Shown piece by piece: positions 43,600 to 53,193 of a stretch of 64,000 nucleotides of DNA. The notes below the pieces were generated by a model. The model was given only the letters and a program-made list of their open reading frames with translations, was not told where the DNA came from and did no database searches. The position numbers were made by a program, and so were the translations under genes. Source of the stretch: Streptomyces sp. IMTB 2501. Its GTDB lineage: Bacteria > Actinomycetota > Actinomycetes > Streptomycetales > Streptomycetaceae. The stretch's first letter is position 1, and every line of letters begins with the position of its first letter. Location of the stretch: assembly GCF_001953885.1 (NCBI RefSeq), contig NZ_MQUS01000014.1:1-64000 (forward strand). Reading direction: 5' to 3'.

Positions 43600-43650
43600 C
43601 CCTGAGGGGCGCGGGGAACTGCGCGACCAGCCCCCTCGCACCCGCACCCG
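43600..43650. repeat. Dispersed intergenic repeat, copy D
   Basis: This copy lies between the converging MFS and AsnC-type genes. The plus strand reads CCTGAGGGGCGCGGGGAACT, then GCGCGACCAGCCC, nearly matching copy B. The two ends of the gene pair make a terminator role plausible. Confidence 0.5.
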
Positions 43651-43659
43651 CGTACGGTC

Positions 43660-44694
43660 TCAACCGCCCCGATGGGTGGGCACCCGGGCACCCCGGACTC
43701 GCGTCAGATCCGTCAGCACGGGACTCGCCGCCTTGAGCGTGCGCAGCACCGGGCTGGTTTCCAGCGCGTCGATCTCCCGCAGCGAGCCGAGCCGCCGCGT
43801 GAGGTAGCGGTGCAGGTCGTCAGGGTCGCGGCACAAGGCCTGGGCGACCAGGTTGGTGCGCCCGGTGGTCGCGGCCACGAAGGCCAGCTCGTCATGACCC
43901 GCCAGGGCCAGCGCGACCTGTTCCAGGTCCGCCGGACGCACCGACAGCCACAACATGGCCCGGGTACGGATGCCGAAGAGCCCCGCGTCCACTTCCAGGT
44001 CGAAGAACAGCGCACCCGTCGCGCGGAGTTCGGCCAGTCGCCGGGTCACGGTCGTGGGCGACCAGCCGGTTGCGCGGGCCAACTCCCCCTGCCCGGCCCG
44101 CCCGTCCCGCTCCAGCGCGGCGAACAACTCGGCGTCCCCCGGGCCCGGCTGGCGTACGCCGTCACCTGGTTCCCGACAGCCCTCCGCGGCCACGGCGTCG
44201 CCCCGGTACGCCAACGCCCGCTGCTGCTCCTCGTCGAGAGCCTGGGCCCTGCGTCGCCAGTTGGCGGGTCCGCCCAGATAGGTGTGGAGGAGAAGGTGCG
44301 CGGAGACGGCGGTGATGCCGCCCGTGCGCGGGACGTCGTGCAGCAGGAGGGAGCCGGGGGAGGCGTCCTCGGTCGTGGCGTGGATCACGGCCGTGATCTC
44401 CGTGCCGCCCGAAGTCAGCTTCACCCAGGACGTGTCCGGCCGCCGTACCAGCGCTCCGGCGATGTCCTGCGCCGAGCGCGCCGTGGCCGTCAGCCGGATC
44501 AGCCACTGTGCGCGGCTCGCCCGGTCCGGGTCGGCGAGACCCACCACACGCAGCCCGGCCTCCGCGCGCAGCCGGCGGTAGCGGCGGGCCACGGTCTGCG
44601 CCGAGACGCCGAGCACCTCGGCGATCCGGCTGAACGGCGCCCGGCCGTCCAGGTGCAGTGCGTGGATGAGGGCACGGTCGAGAGCGTCGAGCAT
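43660..44694 (-). CDS. AsnC/Lrp-family regulator with duplicated units
   Basis: A 344-residue regulator made of two Lrp/AsnC units in tandem. The first helix-turn-helix is LDGRAPFSRIAEVLGVSAQTVARRYRRL (about 15-42), the second is RDGRAGQGELARATGWSPTTVTRRLAEL (about 195-222). Each is followed by a ligand-domain-like region (IRLTATARSAQDIAGALV; WLSVRPADLEQVALAL). A single chain may therefore act like an Lrp dimer. ATG 44694 has GAGGATGGGGGC upstream. The effector is unknown. Confidence 0.87.
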   Translation of the reverse strand: MLDALDRALIHALHLDGRAPFSRIAEVLGVSAQTVARRYRRLRAEAGLRVVGLADPDRASRAQWLIRLTATARSAQDIAGALVRRPDTSWVKLTSGGTEITAVIHATTEDASPGSLLLHDVPRTGGITAVSAHLLLHTYLGGPANWRRRAQALDEEQQRALAYRGDAVAAEGCREPGDGVRQPGPGDAELFAALERDGRAGQGELARATGWSPTTVTRRLAELRATGALFFDLEVDAGLFGIRTRAMLWLSVRPADLEQVALALAGHDELAFVAATTGRTNLVAQALCRDPDDLHRYLTRRLGSLREIDALETSPVLRTLKAASPVLTDLTRVRGARVPTHRGG

Positions 44695-44723
44695 GCCCCC
44701 ATCCTCGCGCGGTGCGACAGGCC

Positions 44724-45179
44724 TCAGAGGTCGAACTCGTGCGGCGGCAGGTCCAGCGTGTAGCACGCCTCGCGCACCACGGCCTGCTCCGTCTTGTCGA
44801 AGTCGCCGTCCGCGCCGCCGATCACGATGCCGATCTGGACCACGGCCCGTGCCTCGGCGGGCTTCTTCTTCGCCTTGGCGATCTCCTGCAGCACGCTCAC
44901 CTTGCCGAAGGCGAAGTCAGTCGTCAGCTTGTTCAGATTCTCCTCGAAGCGGCGCCGCAGGTCGTCCGCCGGGAAGTTCTGCAGCACCTCGTTCGTCGCG
45001 ATGAGCTGGGCCACCCGCTGCCGCTCCGACGGATCGACGGTCCCGTCCGCGGCGGCCACGAGCGCACACATCGCCATGCTCGCGTCGCGGAACGCACCGC
45101 TCTTCAGGTCGTTCTTCTTCGCCGTCAACTGGGTCTGCATCTGCGACGCCGACTCCTTGACGCGGTCCCACAGGGCCAT
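44724..45179 (-). CDS. TerB-family tellurite resistance protein
   Basis: A 151-residue cytoplasmic helical protein. MALWDRVKESASQMQTQL starts it, and MCALVAAADGTVDPSERQRV and IVIGGADGDFDKTEQAVVRE are two Asp-rich metal-binding helices typical of TerB. Streptomyces TerB/TerD proteins are linked to stress and differentiation as well as tellurite. GAGGAG before ATG 45179 sets the start. No other ter genes are nearby. Confidence 0.93.
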   Translation of the reverse strand: MALWDRVKESASQMQTQLTAKKNDLKSGAFRDASMAMCALVAAADGTVDPSERQRVAQLIATNEVLQNFPADDLRRRFEENLNKLTTDFAFGKVSVLQEIAKAKKKPAEARAVVQIGIVIGGADGDFDKTEQAVVREACYTLDLPPHEFDL

Positions 45180-45312
45180 GGGCGCTCCTCATGTCAACGG
45201 CCGGCGGCTTCCTCCACGTGCCGGCGGCAACTTCTACAACACCGTAGAAACTAACGAGACGCCCAGGAAGTTCCTGCAGACCGGGACTGATTCCCCGCGG
45301 CTGTCCTCCCCG

Positions 45313-45765
45313 TCAGACGGCCGTACTCTCCGCCCCCTCCGCCGGCGTGCCCGCCATCGCCCTCGCCTGCTTGCGGCGCTTGCGGCGGCTGATGCGCGGC
45401 TCCTGGTCGGGGAGCCAGCCGAAGGTGAGGCAGCTGCCGGTGATGCCGAGCAGGAGGCCGATGAAGAAGCCGCCCAGGTTGGAGGTCATCCAGGTGCCCA
45501 GACAGACCAGGACGCCGGTGATGGAGTAGAAGAGCCGCTGCGCGGGGTTGAAGAGGATCAGCAGACCCAGCAGCGCCATCAGCGTCGGCAGCAGGTATCC
45601 GGCCAGCCCCTGCATGCCGATGTGCATCACGACCTTCAGCGAGGCCTTCTCGGTCAGCAGGATCTCGCCGCCGGCCAGGGCGAGCAGCAGCCCGCCCCAG
45701 AACGGCCGGCGGGCCCGCCACCTACGGAACGCGGCCCGCGCTCCCTGACGTGGACGGTCGGACAC
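45313..45765 (-). CDS. DUF6114 membrane protein
   Basis: A 150-residue protein with about four helices: PFWGGLLLALAGGEILLTEK, MQGLAGYLLPTLMALLGLLILF, FYSITGVLVCLGTWMTSNLGGFFIGLLLGITGSCLTFGWL. A basic C-terminus follows. The family name is all that is known. GTG 45765 begins just 5 bp past the stop of the DUF6230 gene, with which it is regularly paired in Streptomyces as I recall, so they are one operon. Confidence 0.8.
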   Translation of the reverse strand: MSDRPRQGARAAFRRWRARRPFWGGLLLALAGGEILLTEKASLKVVMHIGMQGLAGYLLPTLMALLGLLILFNPAQRLFYSITGVLVCLGTWMTSNLGGFFIGLLLGITGSCLTFGWLPDQEPRISRRKRRKQARAMAGTPAEGAESTAV

Positions 45766-45770
45766 CGGTC

Positions 45771-46514
45771 TCAGCAACCCGAGTCGCTGAACCGGAGCTT
45801 GAGACCGGGAAGCTTGAACACCCCTGCTGTCGTCGCGTAGTTGGTCTGCCGCAGATTGGCGATGCGCACGGTGTCGGCCTGCTGGCTGAAGACCCCGATC
45901 GGGCCCTTCACGCCCGCCTTGGTCAGGGTGCTGGCGTCGTTGCCGATCTCGATGTTGTTGAACGCCGCGTCGCCGGACAACTGCGTGGAGTCGGTCGTCA
46001 GATCGCTCGCGATCACCTTGTCGGCACCGCTGCCCGCGGTGATCAGCAGGTTGGTACCGCCGAGGTCGACGCTCTGGCACAGCTTGGTGAGCGTGGCGTT
46101 CTTGATCGCGGAGGTGACGACGAGCACCTGCCCGCCGCTGTCCCCGGCGTTCGGGCTGCCGTTCGCCATGTTGTCGAGTCCGCCGAACTGCTCGAATCCG
46201 GTTCCGTTCAGTTCCGTCGCGGTGACCGTGAACGGCATGCCGGAGATCGCGAACTGCACACCCAGCGCCCCCTGCGCGGTGAGGACCGCGAGCCCGGCGA
46301 CGACGAGGGTGGCGGGCACCGCCATCACCGCGGCCCGGCGCGCCCGGACCCGGCCCCGCCTTTCACCGACGGCGGCGGTCCCTGAGGTCTGCGCCGCCGC
46401 GGAGGTCTCCGGTGCCGCGGAGGTCCCGGCGGTCTGCGTCGCTTCGGACGGTGAACCGCTTCCCGGGTTCTCGGGGGTGTTTCCGGCGGACGGGACGTCC
46501 GGGGACGAGGCCAT
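45771..46514 (-). CDS. DUF6230 membrane-anchored exported protein
   Basis: A 247-residue protein. The Ser/Thr/Ala-rich N-terminal 60 residues are followed by RARRAAVMAVPATLVVAGLAVLTAQGALGVQFAI, a membrane anchor. The rest is an extracytoplasmic beta-rich domain (FAISGMPFTVTATELNG to RFSDSGC). GGGAG before ATG 46514 favours that start over ATGs at 46526 and 46532. It is upstream of and coupled with the DUF6114 gene. Function unknown; a cell-envelope role is likely. Confidence 0.8.
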   Translation of the reverse strand: MASSPDVPSAGNTPENPGSGSPSEATQTAGTSAAPETSAAAQTSGTAAVGERRGRVRARRAAVMAVPATLVVAGLAVLTAQGALGVQFAISGMPFTVTATELNGTGFEQFGGLDNMANGSPNAGDSGGQVLVVTSAIKNATLTKLCQSVDLGGTNLLITAGSGADKVIASDLTTDSTQLSGDAAFNNIEIGNDASTLTKAGVKGPIGVFSQQADTVRIANLRQTNYATTAGVFKLPGLKLRFSDSGC

Positions 46515-47187
46515 GTCTGCTCCCATGTGCATGGATCAATGCGGGTTGGGCTTCAGCGGCAACGTTGTCCTGGCGCGGACAGCGGCTGTCGCGTACGCCT
46601 CCTCGCACCCCGGCGGAGCAAGGGCTTTCTCGTTACGCGGCAGTAGCCTTCCGAGGAAGTTACCGCCGGTTACTTCGGAGGGTCAAGGGAGATGTGAAAA
46701 AAGGGTGTCGGATGTGCGCGGGGTGCGACCGAGACGCGCCAACTCCCTTGTCACGCCTTGACGTTGATGGTTGATCAGGTCTACAACTTGCCCTGCTTCA
46801 CGGATCCGTGGCGCCGGATCCGCCGAGCGGCACCGGCCGCGTTTCCCGGCCCTGTCACGCCGGCCGCTCATCATGGTTCACGGAAAGCGTTCCCCTCACC
46901 GCGGCTGCGCATGGCCCCGTCCCCCTGGCCGTGCCCGACCGCCCGCCGGCCCGGCCGAAGACCTTCCCCCGAGGCCTTCGGCCGGTGCCCGGATCGCCGC
47001 CGGCGCCGGTCCGTCGCGTACGGAGAAGGCGCCACGGCCCTGCGTCGGCGGCACCGCGACACCACCACGTATCACCGCGTGCCGTCACGCGTCACCACGT
47101 GATGCCGCACGGCATCGTCCACCCCCCAGTCCCTGTCCACCCCCCACCCCACCTCATCCGGACCCCACCCAGGAAAGAGGCACCCGC
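46515..47187. other. 673-bp gene-free stretch between divergent envelope genes
   Basis: I see no supported gene. The promoters of the DUF6230 and secreted-protein genes must lie here. The part near 46625-46700 is less GC-rich. At 46801-46822, CGGATCCG occurs twice around TGGCGC; since each copy is self-complementary, this forms both a direct and an inverted repeat, a possible operator. Confidence 0.5.
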
Positions 47188-47841
47188 ATGCGTACGCGAT
47201 CCCTCCTCGCCCTCGCCGGCACCGCCACCGCGCTCGCCCTCGCGATGGCCGCCCCCGCCTCCGCCGGCGGCGGCGCCGTCCTCACCACCGGCAGCGCGGG
47301 CGGCACCGCCGCGGCGACCGGCGACACCCTCACCGCGCCCCTGGCGTCCGGCACATCCGCGACGCTGTACTCCAGCGCGACCGGCACCAGCGGTGTCACG
47401 TGCACGTCCTCCCAGTTCACCGCCAAGGTCACCGGCAACCCGACCGCCCCCGGCACGGCCACCGAGTCCGTCACCGGGCACACCTTCGACGCCAGCTCCT
47501 GCACCAGCAACGTCATCGGTGTCACCGGCGTCAGCAGCATCACCGTCGACAACCTGCCCTACACGGCGACGGTCGCCTCCGACGGCACCCTCACCGTCTC
47601 CCCGGCCAGCGGCTCGACCATCCAGACCACGGTCAAGCTGAAGACCCTGCTGGGCACCATCACCTGCGTCTACCAGGCGCCGTCCCTCACCGGGAAGGCC
47701 GACAACACCGACAGCAGCATCAGCTTCACCAACCAGCAGTTCACCAAGTCCTCCGGTTCGTCGCTGTGCTTCGCCAACGGCTACTTCACCGCCAAGTACG
47801 CGCCCGTGACGGACGGCGGCGCCCCGGTCTACGTCAACTGA
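47188..47841 (+). CDS. Secreted beta-rich protein, unknown function
   Basis: A 217-residue protein with a signal peptide (LLALAGTATALALAMAAPASAGG). The mature part is Ser/Thr/Gly-rich with strand-forming segments (GDTLTAPLASGTSATLYSS, TVDNLPYTATVASDGTLTVS) and five Cys (GVTCTSS, SSCTSN, GTITCVYQ, SLCFANG), probably forming disulfides outside the cell. I recall similar proteins near DUF6230 genes. GAAAGAGG precedes ATG 47188. It converges on the LPMO gene with an 18-bp gap. Confidence 0.75.
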   Translation: MRTRSLLALAGTATALALAMAAPASAGGGAVLTTGSAGGTAAATGDTLTAPLASGTSATLYSSATGTSGVTCTSSQFTAKVTGNPTAPGTATESVTGHTFDASSCTSNVIGVTGVSSITVDNLPYTATVASDGTLTVSPASGSTIQTTVKLKTLLGTITCVYQAPSLTGKADNTDSSISFTNQQFTKSSGSSLCFANGYFTAKYAPVTDGGAPVYVN

Positions 47842-47859
47842 GGCTCATTCACAGCGAGT

Positions 47860-48759
47860 TCAACGCCGTCGTAGCCGTACGGCGAGGGCGGCGCCCCCGG
47901 TGCACACCAGCACCGCGGCGGCGCCGCCCGCCAGCATGTGCCTGGAGCCTTCCGGGCCCGCAACAGGCCCATGCGCGGCGGGAGTCGGACCTCCCGCGGC
48001 CCCCTGGGCGGCTTTCGCCGCCCCTGCCCCCGTCTCCGCCGCTGTCCCACTCCCACTCCCACTCCCTGTCTCCTTCCCTCCCTTCTCCGGAAAGGCCACG
48101 TCGGAGCACGAGTAGTAGGTGTCCGGCGTGCTGCTGTTCTGCCAGACGGTGTAGAGGATCTGACGACCCGTCCGGTCGGCCGGCAGTTGCGCGCCGATGT
48201 GGTACGCCCCGTTCCGCAGCGGCGGATCGGTGGCCTGGGCGAAGGGCCGCGCCGGCAGATCGGACCACGTGAGCGGTTTCGCCGGGTCGTAACCGGGCTT
48301 GGTCAGATACAGCCGGAACGTGCCCGAGTGTGCGATCGTCGAGGCGTAGGTCATCGTCAGCCTGCCGCCGGGCGTGAGCCGCGTCGCCGGCCAGTCCCGC
48401 CGCGCCAGGTCCAGTCCCCGGTACGCCGGCAGATTGCCGCTGCACAGCCGGCCGTCCGGAATCACCTGCCGGTCGCGGCCGTTCACCCCCGCCACGCGCA
48501 GGTTGTCCCACGCCGTGAACGGAGCGCCGTTCGCCGCGACCGCCGCCCGGCAGGCCGCAGAGTGAGCCGTCTCGCCGCCCTCGGGGGAGCAGGCGTAGAC
48601 CCGGCTGACCGGGGCCGTGGGGGCTCCATGTGCCTGGGCGGACCCCGCCGCCCACGACAGGAGCAGGAGCGGGGCCGCCGCGACGGCCACCGGGACGCTC
48701 ACACGGGCGGTCGTCCGGGTCTTCCGAGTCATCCAGGTCGTCCGAGTCGTCCGAATCAT
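47860..48759 (-). CDS. AA10 lytic polysaccharide monooxygenase with C-terminal membrane anchor
   Basis: A 299-residue exported copper enzyme. The signal peptide ends AQA, leaving His44 as the new N-terminus, one arm of the copper histidine brace. The second His is His144 in TYASTIAHSGTF. CSDVAF supplies the axial Phe. The catalytic domain spans about 44-225. A GSGSG/Ala/Pro linker and a C-terminal helix (MLAGGAAAVLVCTGGAALAV) with basic RLRRR anchor it to the envelope. GAGGAG before ATG 48759 sets the start. It likely oxidises chitin- or cellulose-type chains at the cell surface. Confidence 0.9.
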   Translation of the reverse strand: MIRTTRTTWMTRKTRTTARVSVPVAVAAAPLLLLSWAAGSAQAHGAPTAPVSRVYACSPEGGETAHSAACRAAVAANGAPFTAWDNLRVAGVNGRDRQVIPDGRLCSGNLPAYRGLDLARRDWPATRLTPGGRLTMTYASTIAHSGTFRLYLTKPGYDPAKPLTWSDLPARPFAQATDPPLRNGAYHIGAQLPADRTGRQILYTVWQNSSTPDTYYSCSDVAFPEKGGKETGSGSGSGTAAETGAGAAKAAQGAAGGPTPAAHGPVAGPEGSRHMLAGGAAAVLVCTGGAALAVRLRRR

Positions 48760-49229
48760 CGGGGCAGCTCCTCGGTGGGCGCGGGAACGGGGTCTGCGGC
48801 GTCCAGTACGACGGAGGCGAGGGGTGTGTTCAGCCGGACCACCGCAGCGCTGAGCCGTCAGACCGGCGCATCGCCGGTCCAGGGGCGCGAAAGCACCGAC
48901 CGGTTGGGATGTTTGACGCCTGCTTCGAGGCCCCGTTGAGGAGCCGGCGGTCGGCCTCGTAGGGTGGCGATCATGGATTCGGCACCCACCGCCTCGCGCC
49001 TGCCGAGAACAGCCGGGCAACAGTCGTGCAACGAAGGGGGCAACCGTTCTGGTCTGGTCCGTTCACGGTCCGCCGAAGAGGCCGGTCGCTGCCGGATCCG
49101 CAGGTGGCACGTGTCGTATCACCGGCCCGCGCCCCGGACTCCCGCTGCCGCTCGGTGAGTTATCGTGTGCAAGGGGTTAAAACAAACCGCATGTCCCGTT
49201 CGTTCCAGCTGCGAGGAGGGGTCCCAAGG
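48760..49229. other. 470-bp gene-free stretch upstream of the CprB-like gene
   Basis: No supported gene is present. The left part carries the LPMO promoter. The right part, from about 49155, carries the CprB promoter and the dyad at 49181-49204. A short plus-strand frame at 48964 was considered and rejected. Confidence 0.5.
49181..49204. promoter_or_regulatory. ARE-like imperfect dyad upstream of cprB-like gene
   Basis: The 24-bp stretch starting AACAAACCGCAT is matched by its reverse complement starting AACGAACGGGAC at 8 of 12 positions. It ends 25 bp before the ATG at 49230. Gamma-butyrolactone receptors bind dyads of this general size and often repress themselves, so this is a candidate autoregulatory operator. 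Confidence 0.4.
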
Positions 49230-49877
49230 ATGGCGAGGCAGTTACGCGCCGAGCAGACCCGGGCAACGATCATCACGGCCGCCGCCGATCTGTTCGACCG
49301 GCATGGCTACGAGTCCACCAGCCTGAGCGACATCGTCGCACACGCGAAGGTCACCAAGGGCGCGCTGTATTTCCACTTCGCCGCCAAGGAGGATCTCGCC
49401 CAGGCCATCCTCGAACTCAACGCCAGGGCCGGGAAGCAGCTCGTCGCCGAGGTCGAGGGCCGCGGCTACTCCTCGCTGGAGGCCTTGATGCGCACCACGT
49501 TCGGGGTCGCCCGGCTCGCCGTGGAGGACCCGGTGCCCCGCGCCGCGCTCCGTCTCGCCACCGCCGACATCGCCGTACGGCCGCCACTCAGGCACCCGTT
49601 CACGGAATGGCTGGAGTTCGCAACGCGCAAGTTCACCGCGGCCGTCAGGGAGTCCGATGTGCACAGCGATCTCGATGTCGGCGTCGTCGCGCACTCCCTC
49701 GTCTCCTTCTTCGTCGGCACCCGTGTCGCCGGCCGTTCGCTCGAACCGGTCGGGCGGCTGCCACGCCGGGTCGCCGAGATGTGGCACCTGCTGATCCGGG
49801 GCCTGGTCCCGGTCCACCGCCGGCCCCGCTACGTCACGCTCGCCACGCAGCTGGAGCGGGAGACCAGAACCGCCTGA
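49230..49877 (+). CDS. cprB: CprB/ScbR-type gamma-butyrolactone receptor homologue
   Basis: A 215-residue TetR-type regulator. The start MARQLRAEQTRATII and the helix-turn-helix LSDIVAHAKVTKGALYFHFAAKEDLA are those of the ArpA/ScbR/CprB receptor family; its position near geosmin synthase and my recollection of CprB (SCO6071) favour that member. The C-terminal domain includes VRPPLRHPFTEWLEFA and a ligand pocket region. GGAGGGG precedes ATG 49230. The fifth codon, at 49242-49244, is TTA, so translation may need the bldA tRNA. Target genes are unknown; control of development or antibiotic production is likely from the family. Confidence 0.9.
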   Translation: MARQLRAEQTRATIITAAADLFDRHGYESTSLSDIVAHAKVTKGALYFHFAAKEDLAQAILELNARAGKQLVAEVEGRGYSSLEALMRTTFGVARLAVEDPVPRAALRLATADIAVRPPLRHPFTEWLEFATRKFTAAVRESDVHSDLDVGVVAHSLVSFFVGTRVAGRSLEPVGRLPRRVAEMWHLLIRGLVPVHRRPRYVTLATQLERETRTA

Positions 49878-49890
49878 GGCGCGCGATACG

Positions 49891-51081
49891 GTGACGGACA
49901 TGCCCCAGACCTCGTTCGCACCCGTGATTTTCGGCAACGAACCCGGCTCGTTCCCGCACAGCGTGCTCGCCGAGCGGCACCCCGCGATCATCCGGCAGGT
50001 GCGGGACGCCTTCCCGTTCGGCCCCAGGCAGCACCGGGCGCTGGACGAGCTGTTGAGGAGCTGCACCGAAGGGACGGTCGGGCCGCTGCCCGCCGATGCT
50101 CCGGACGGGGACAGCTGGCAGGAGTGGGGGCTGGCCGACTGGGCCGGGCGCTCCTGGTACGACGTCCCATGGCTGTGGTCCGAGAGCTACTTCTACCGCC
50201 GGCTGCTCGACGCGGTCGGCTGGTTCGGCCCCGGCGCCTGGCGGGGCATCGACCCCTTTCGCCCGTTCAAGCGCGCCGAGCTGGACGCACCGGAGACCGA
50301 CGCGGAACTGGCCGCACTGGACGCCCTGCCCGGCCTCCCGGAGGAGGAGCGGGCGCGCGCCCTGCTGCACGGCTCGCTGTGGGGCAACCGCGCCGATCTC
50401 GGCTTCCGGCTCTCCGCCGAGGGCGCCGAGGCCCGGGAGGCGGCCCCCGCACTGGTCGCCGACGACAGCGCGGCCCTGTGGTCGCTGCTGCCGCCCGATG
50501 GCTCGGCCACGCTCGTCCTGGTCGCGGACAACGCGGGCCGCGAACTCGTCCCGGATCTGCTGCTGATCGCCCACCTCCTCGCCGAGGGCCGGGCCGCGCG
50601 TGCGGTGCTGCACGTCAAGCCGTACCCGTACTACGTCTCCGACGCCACGACCGCCGACGTCGTCGACGCGCTGCACCGGCTCCGTACGGCGCCGGGCACG
50701 GCCGGCGAGTACGCGCGCGTGCTCTGGTCGGCCATGGCGGACGGCCGCCTCGCCGTGCGCGCCCACGCCTTCTCCTGCGCTCCGCTGCCCTACGAACGGA
50801 TGCCGGACGACCTGCGTGCCGAGTTCGCCGCGGCCACGCTGACCGTCCTCAAGGGGGACCTCAACTACCGGCGCCTGGTGGGCGACCGGCTGTGGCCGCC
50901 GACCACGCCCTTCCAGGAGACGACCGCCTGCTTCCCCGGCCCGGTCGCCACGCTGCGTACCCTGAAGTCGGACGTGATCACCGGCCTGTCGGCGGCGACC
51001 GTGTCCGCCCTGGTGACGGCCGAGGACCGGCGCTGGCGCACCAGTGGCACGCATGCGCTGATCCAGGTCGACCTCAAGTGA
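49891..51081 (+). CDS. ARMT1/DUF89-like damage-control phosphatase family protein
   Basis: A 396-residue cytoplasmic protein of the DUF89/ARMT1 family. LVLVADNAGRELVPDLLLIAHLL holds the metal-binding Asp-Asn pair. HVKPYPYYVSD and VLKGDLNYRRLVGDRLWP hold further conserved residues. Members hydrolyse phosphometabolites or methylate proteins. GTG 49891 lies 13 bp after cprB, so it may be co-transcribed; ATG 49900 is an alternative. Its 3' end overlaps the converging P450 gene by 8 bp. Confidence 0.85.
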   Translation: MTDMPQTSFAPVIFGNEPGSFPHSVLAERHPAIIRQVRDAFPFGPRQHRALDELLRSCTEGTVGPLPADAPDGDSWQEWGLADWAGRSWYDVPWLWSESYFYRRLLDAVGWFGPGAWRGIDPFRPFKRAELDAPETDAELAALDALPGLPEEERARALLHGSLWGNRADLGFRLSAEGAEAREAAPALVADDSAALWSLLPPDGSATLVLVADNAGRELVPDLLLIAHLLAEGRAARAVLHVKPYPYYVSDATTADVVDALHRLRTAPGTAGEYARVLWSAMADGRLAVRAHAFSCAPLPYERMPDDLRAEFAAATLTVLKGDLNYRRLVGDRLWPPTTPFQETTACFPGPVATLRTLKSDVITGLSAATVSALVTAEDRRWRTSGTHALIQVDLK

Positions 51082-52332
51082 CCTCGAAACGCAGTGACTT
51101 GATGCCGTTGATGAAGTTCGACACCAGCCGCTCCGGCGGTGCAGCGAGCCGCGGCTCGGGGAGCACGCGCAGCACCTCCTCGTAGAGCAGCCGCAGTTGA
51201 AGCCGGGCGAAGTGGGCGCCCAGGCATACGTGCGGGCCGTCGCCGAAGGACACGTGCGGGTTGGGGGAGCGGGCCAGGTCGAGCCGGGTGGGATCGGCGA
51301 AGACCCGCTCGTCCCGGTTGGCCGAGGCGTGGAAGACCACGACCTTGTCACCGCCACGGATCCGCTGCCCCGCCAGCTCGGTGTCCCGCGCTGCGGTCCT
51401 GCGGAAGGTCAGCACGGGCGGATGCCAGCGCAACAACTCCTCTACGGCTGAGGGAAGTTCGACTTTCCCGGCGCGCAACGACGCGTACGAACCCGGGTGC
51501 TCTGCCAGTGCCAGCAGTCCGCCGGGGGCCGCGCCGCGCACGGTGTCGTTGCCCGCGACGGTGAGCAGGAAGAAGAACATCCCCAGCTCGGCGTCGGTGA
51601 GTTCGGCATCGTCGGCGAGGGTCGTCATGACGTCGTCGGCCGGGTGGCGCCGTTTGTACGCGGCCAGCCGGCGTGCGTAGTCGAACATGTCCTTGAGCAT
51701 CGCCGGGGAGCGCGGATCGACCGGCTTGCCCGTGCCGTCCAGCACCGGGGTGCCGGCCTCGTCCGGGTCCTGGTAGCCGATGACCCGCTGCGTCCAGCGC
51801 AGCAGCAGCCGCCGGTCGCTCTCCGGGACGCCCAGCAGGTCAGCCAGGTTGAGCAGCGCGTACTCGTCGGTGACGCGGTCCACCAGATCGACCGTGCCGT
51901 CCCCCGCCCGCGCCCGCTGGAGCGCCCCGGCGAGCAGGGTGCCCGCACGCTCCCGGGCGAGCGCCGCGAACCGGTCGACCCGGCCCGGGGTGAACGCCCG
52001 GCTCACCAGCCGTCGCAACCGTCCGTGCTGTGGCGGATCCTGATTGAGCATCATGCTCCGGATGAACGGCAGATCCGCCGGGTCCGGGTCGCGGATCTGG
52101 GTCGCGCCGAGGTGGGAGGAGTACGTCGTCGCGTCCTTCAGCACCCGCACGACGTCCGCGTGCCGGGTCACCGCCCAGAACCCCGGCCCGGCCGGCCAGC
52201 CCAGCACCTCCGGCTCCTCCTGCCAGGCGACCGGATGGTGGTCGCGCAGCACGCGGTAGTCGTCGTGGGGCACACCGGCGGCGTACCGGCGCGGGTCGAA
52301 GACGTCGGGCACGGGCGGGGCCTCACGCACCC

Positions 52333-52336
<4 letters not shown>
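51074..52336 (-). CDS. Cytochrome P450
   Basis: A 420-residue soluble P450. The I-helix oxygen motif is VAGNDTVRG, the ExxR motif is AVEELLRWHPPV, and the heme Cys is in FGDGPHVCLGAHFARL. MLNQDPPQHGRLRRLVSRAF is the usual early motif. The overall pattern (FINGIKSL ending) is close to the bacterial steroid/fatty-chain P450s, in my judgement. GTG 52336 overlaps the stop of the alpha/beta hydrolase gene (GTGA), so the two are translated together. The redox partner is not encoded nearby. The substrate is unknown; the neighbouring geosmin synthase makes a terpenoid one worth testing. Confidence 0.92.

Positions 52337-53193
<857 letters not shown>

Noticed and set aside
48964..49158. Short plus-strand frame upstream of the CprB-like gene
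   Set aside because: About 64 residues, Arg/Ser-rich, no ribosome site, no family, and codon bias is not sustained.
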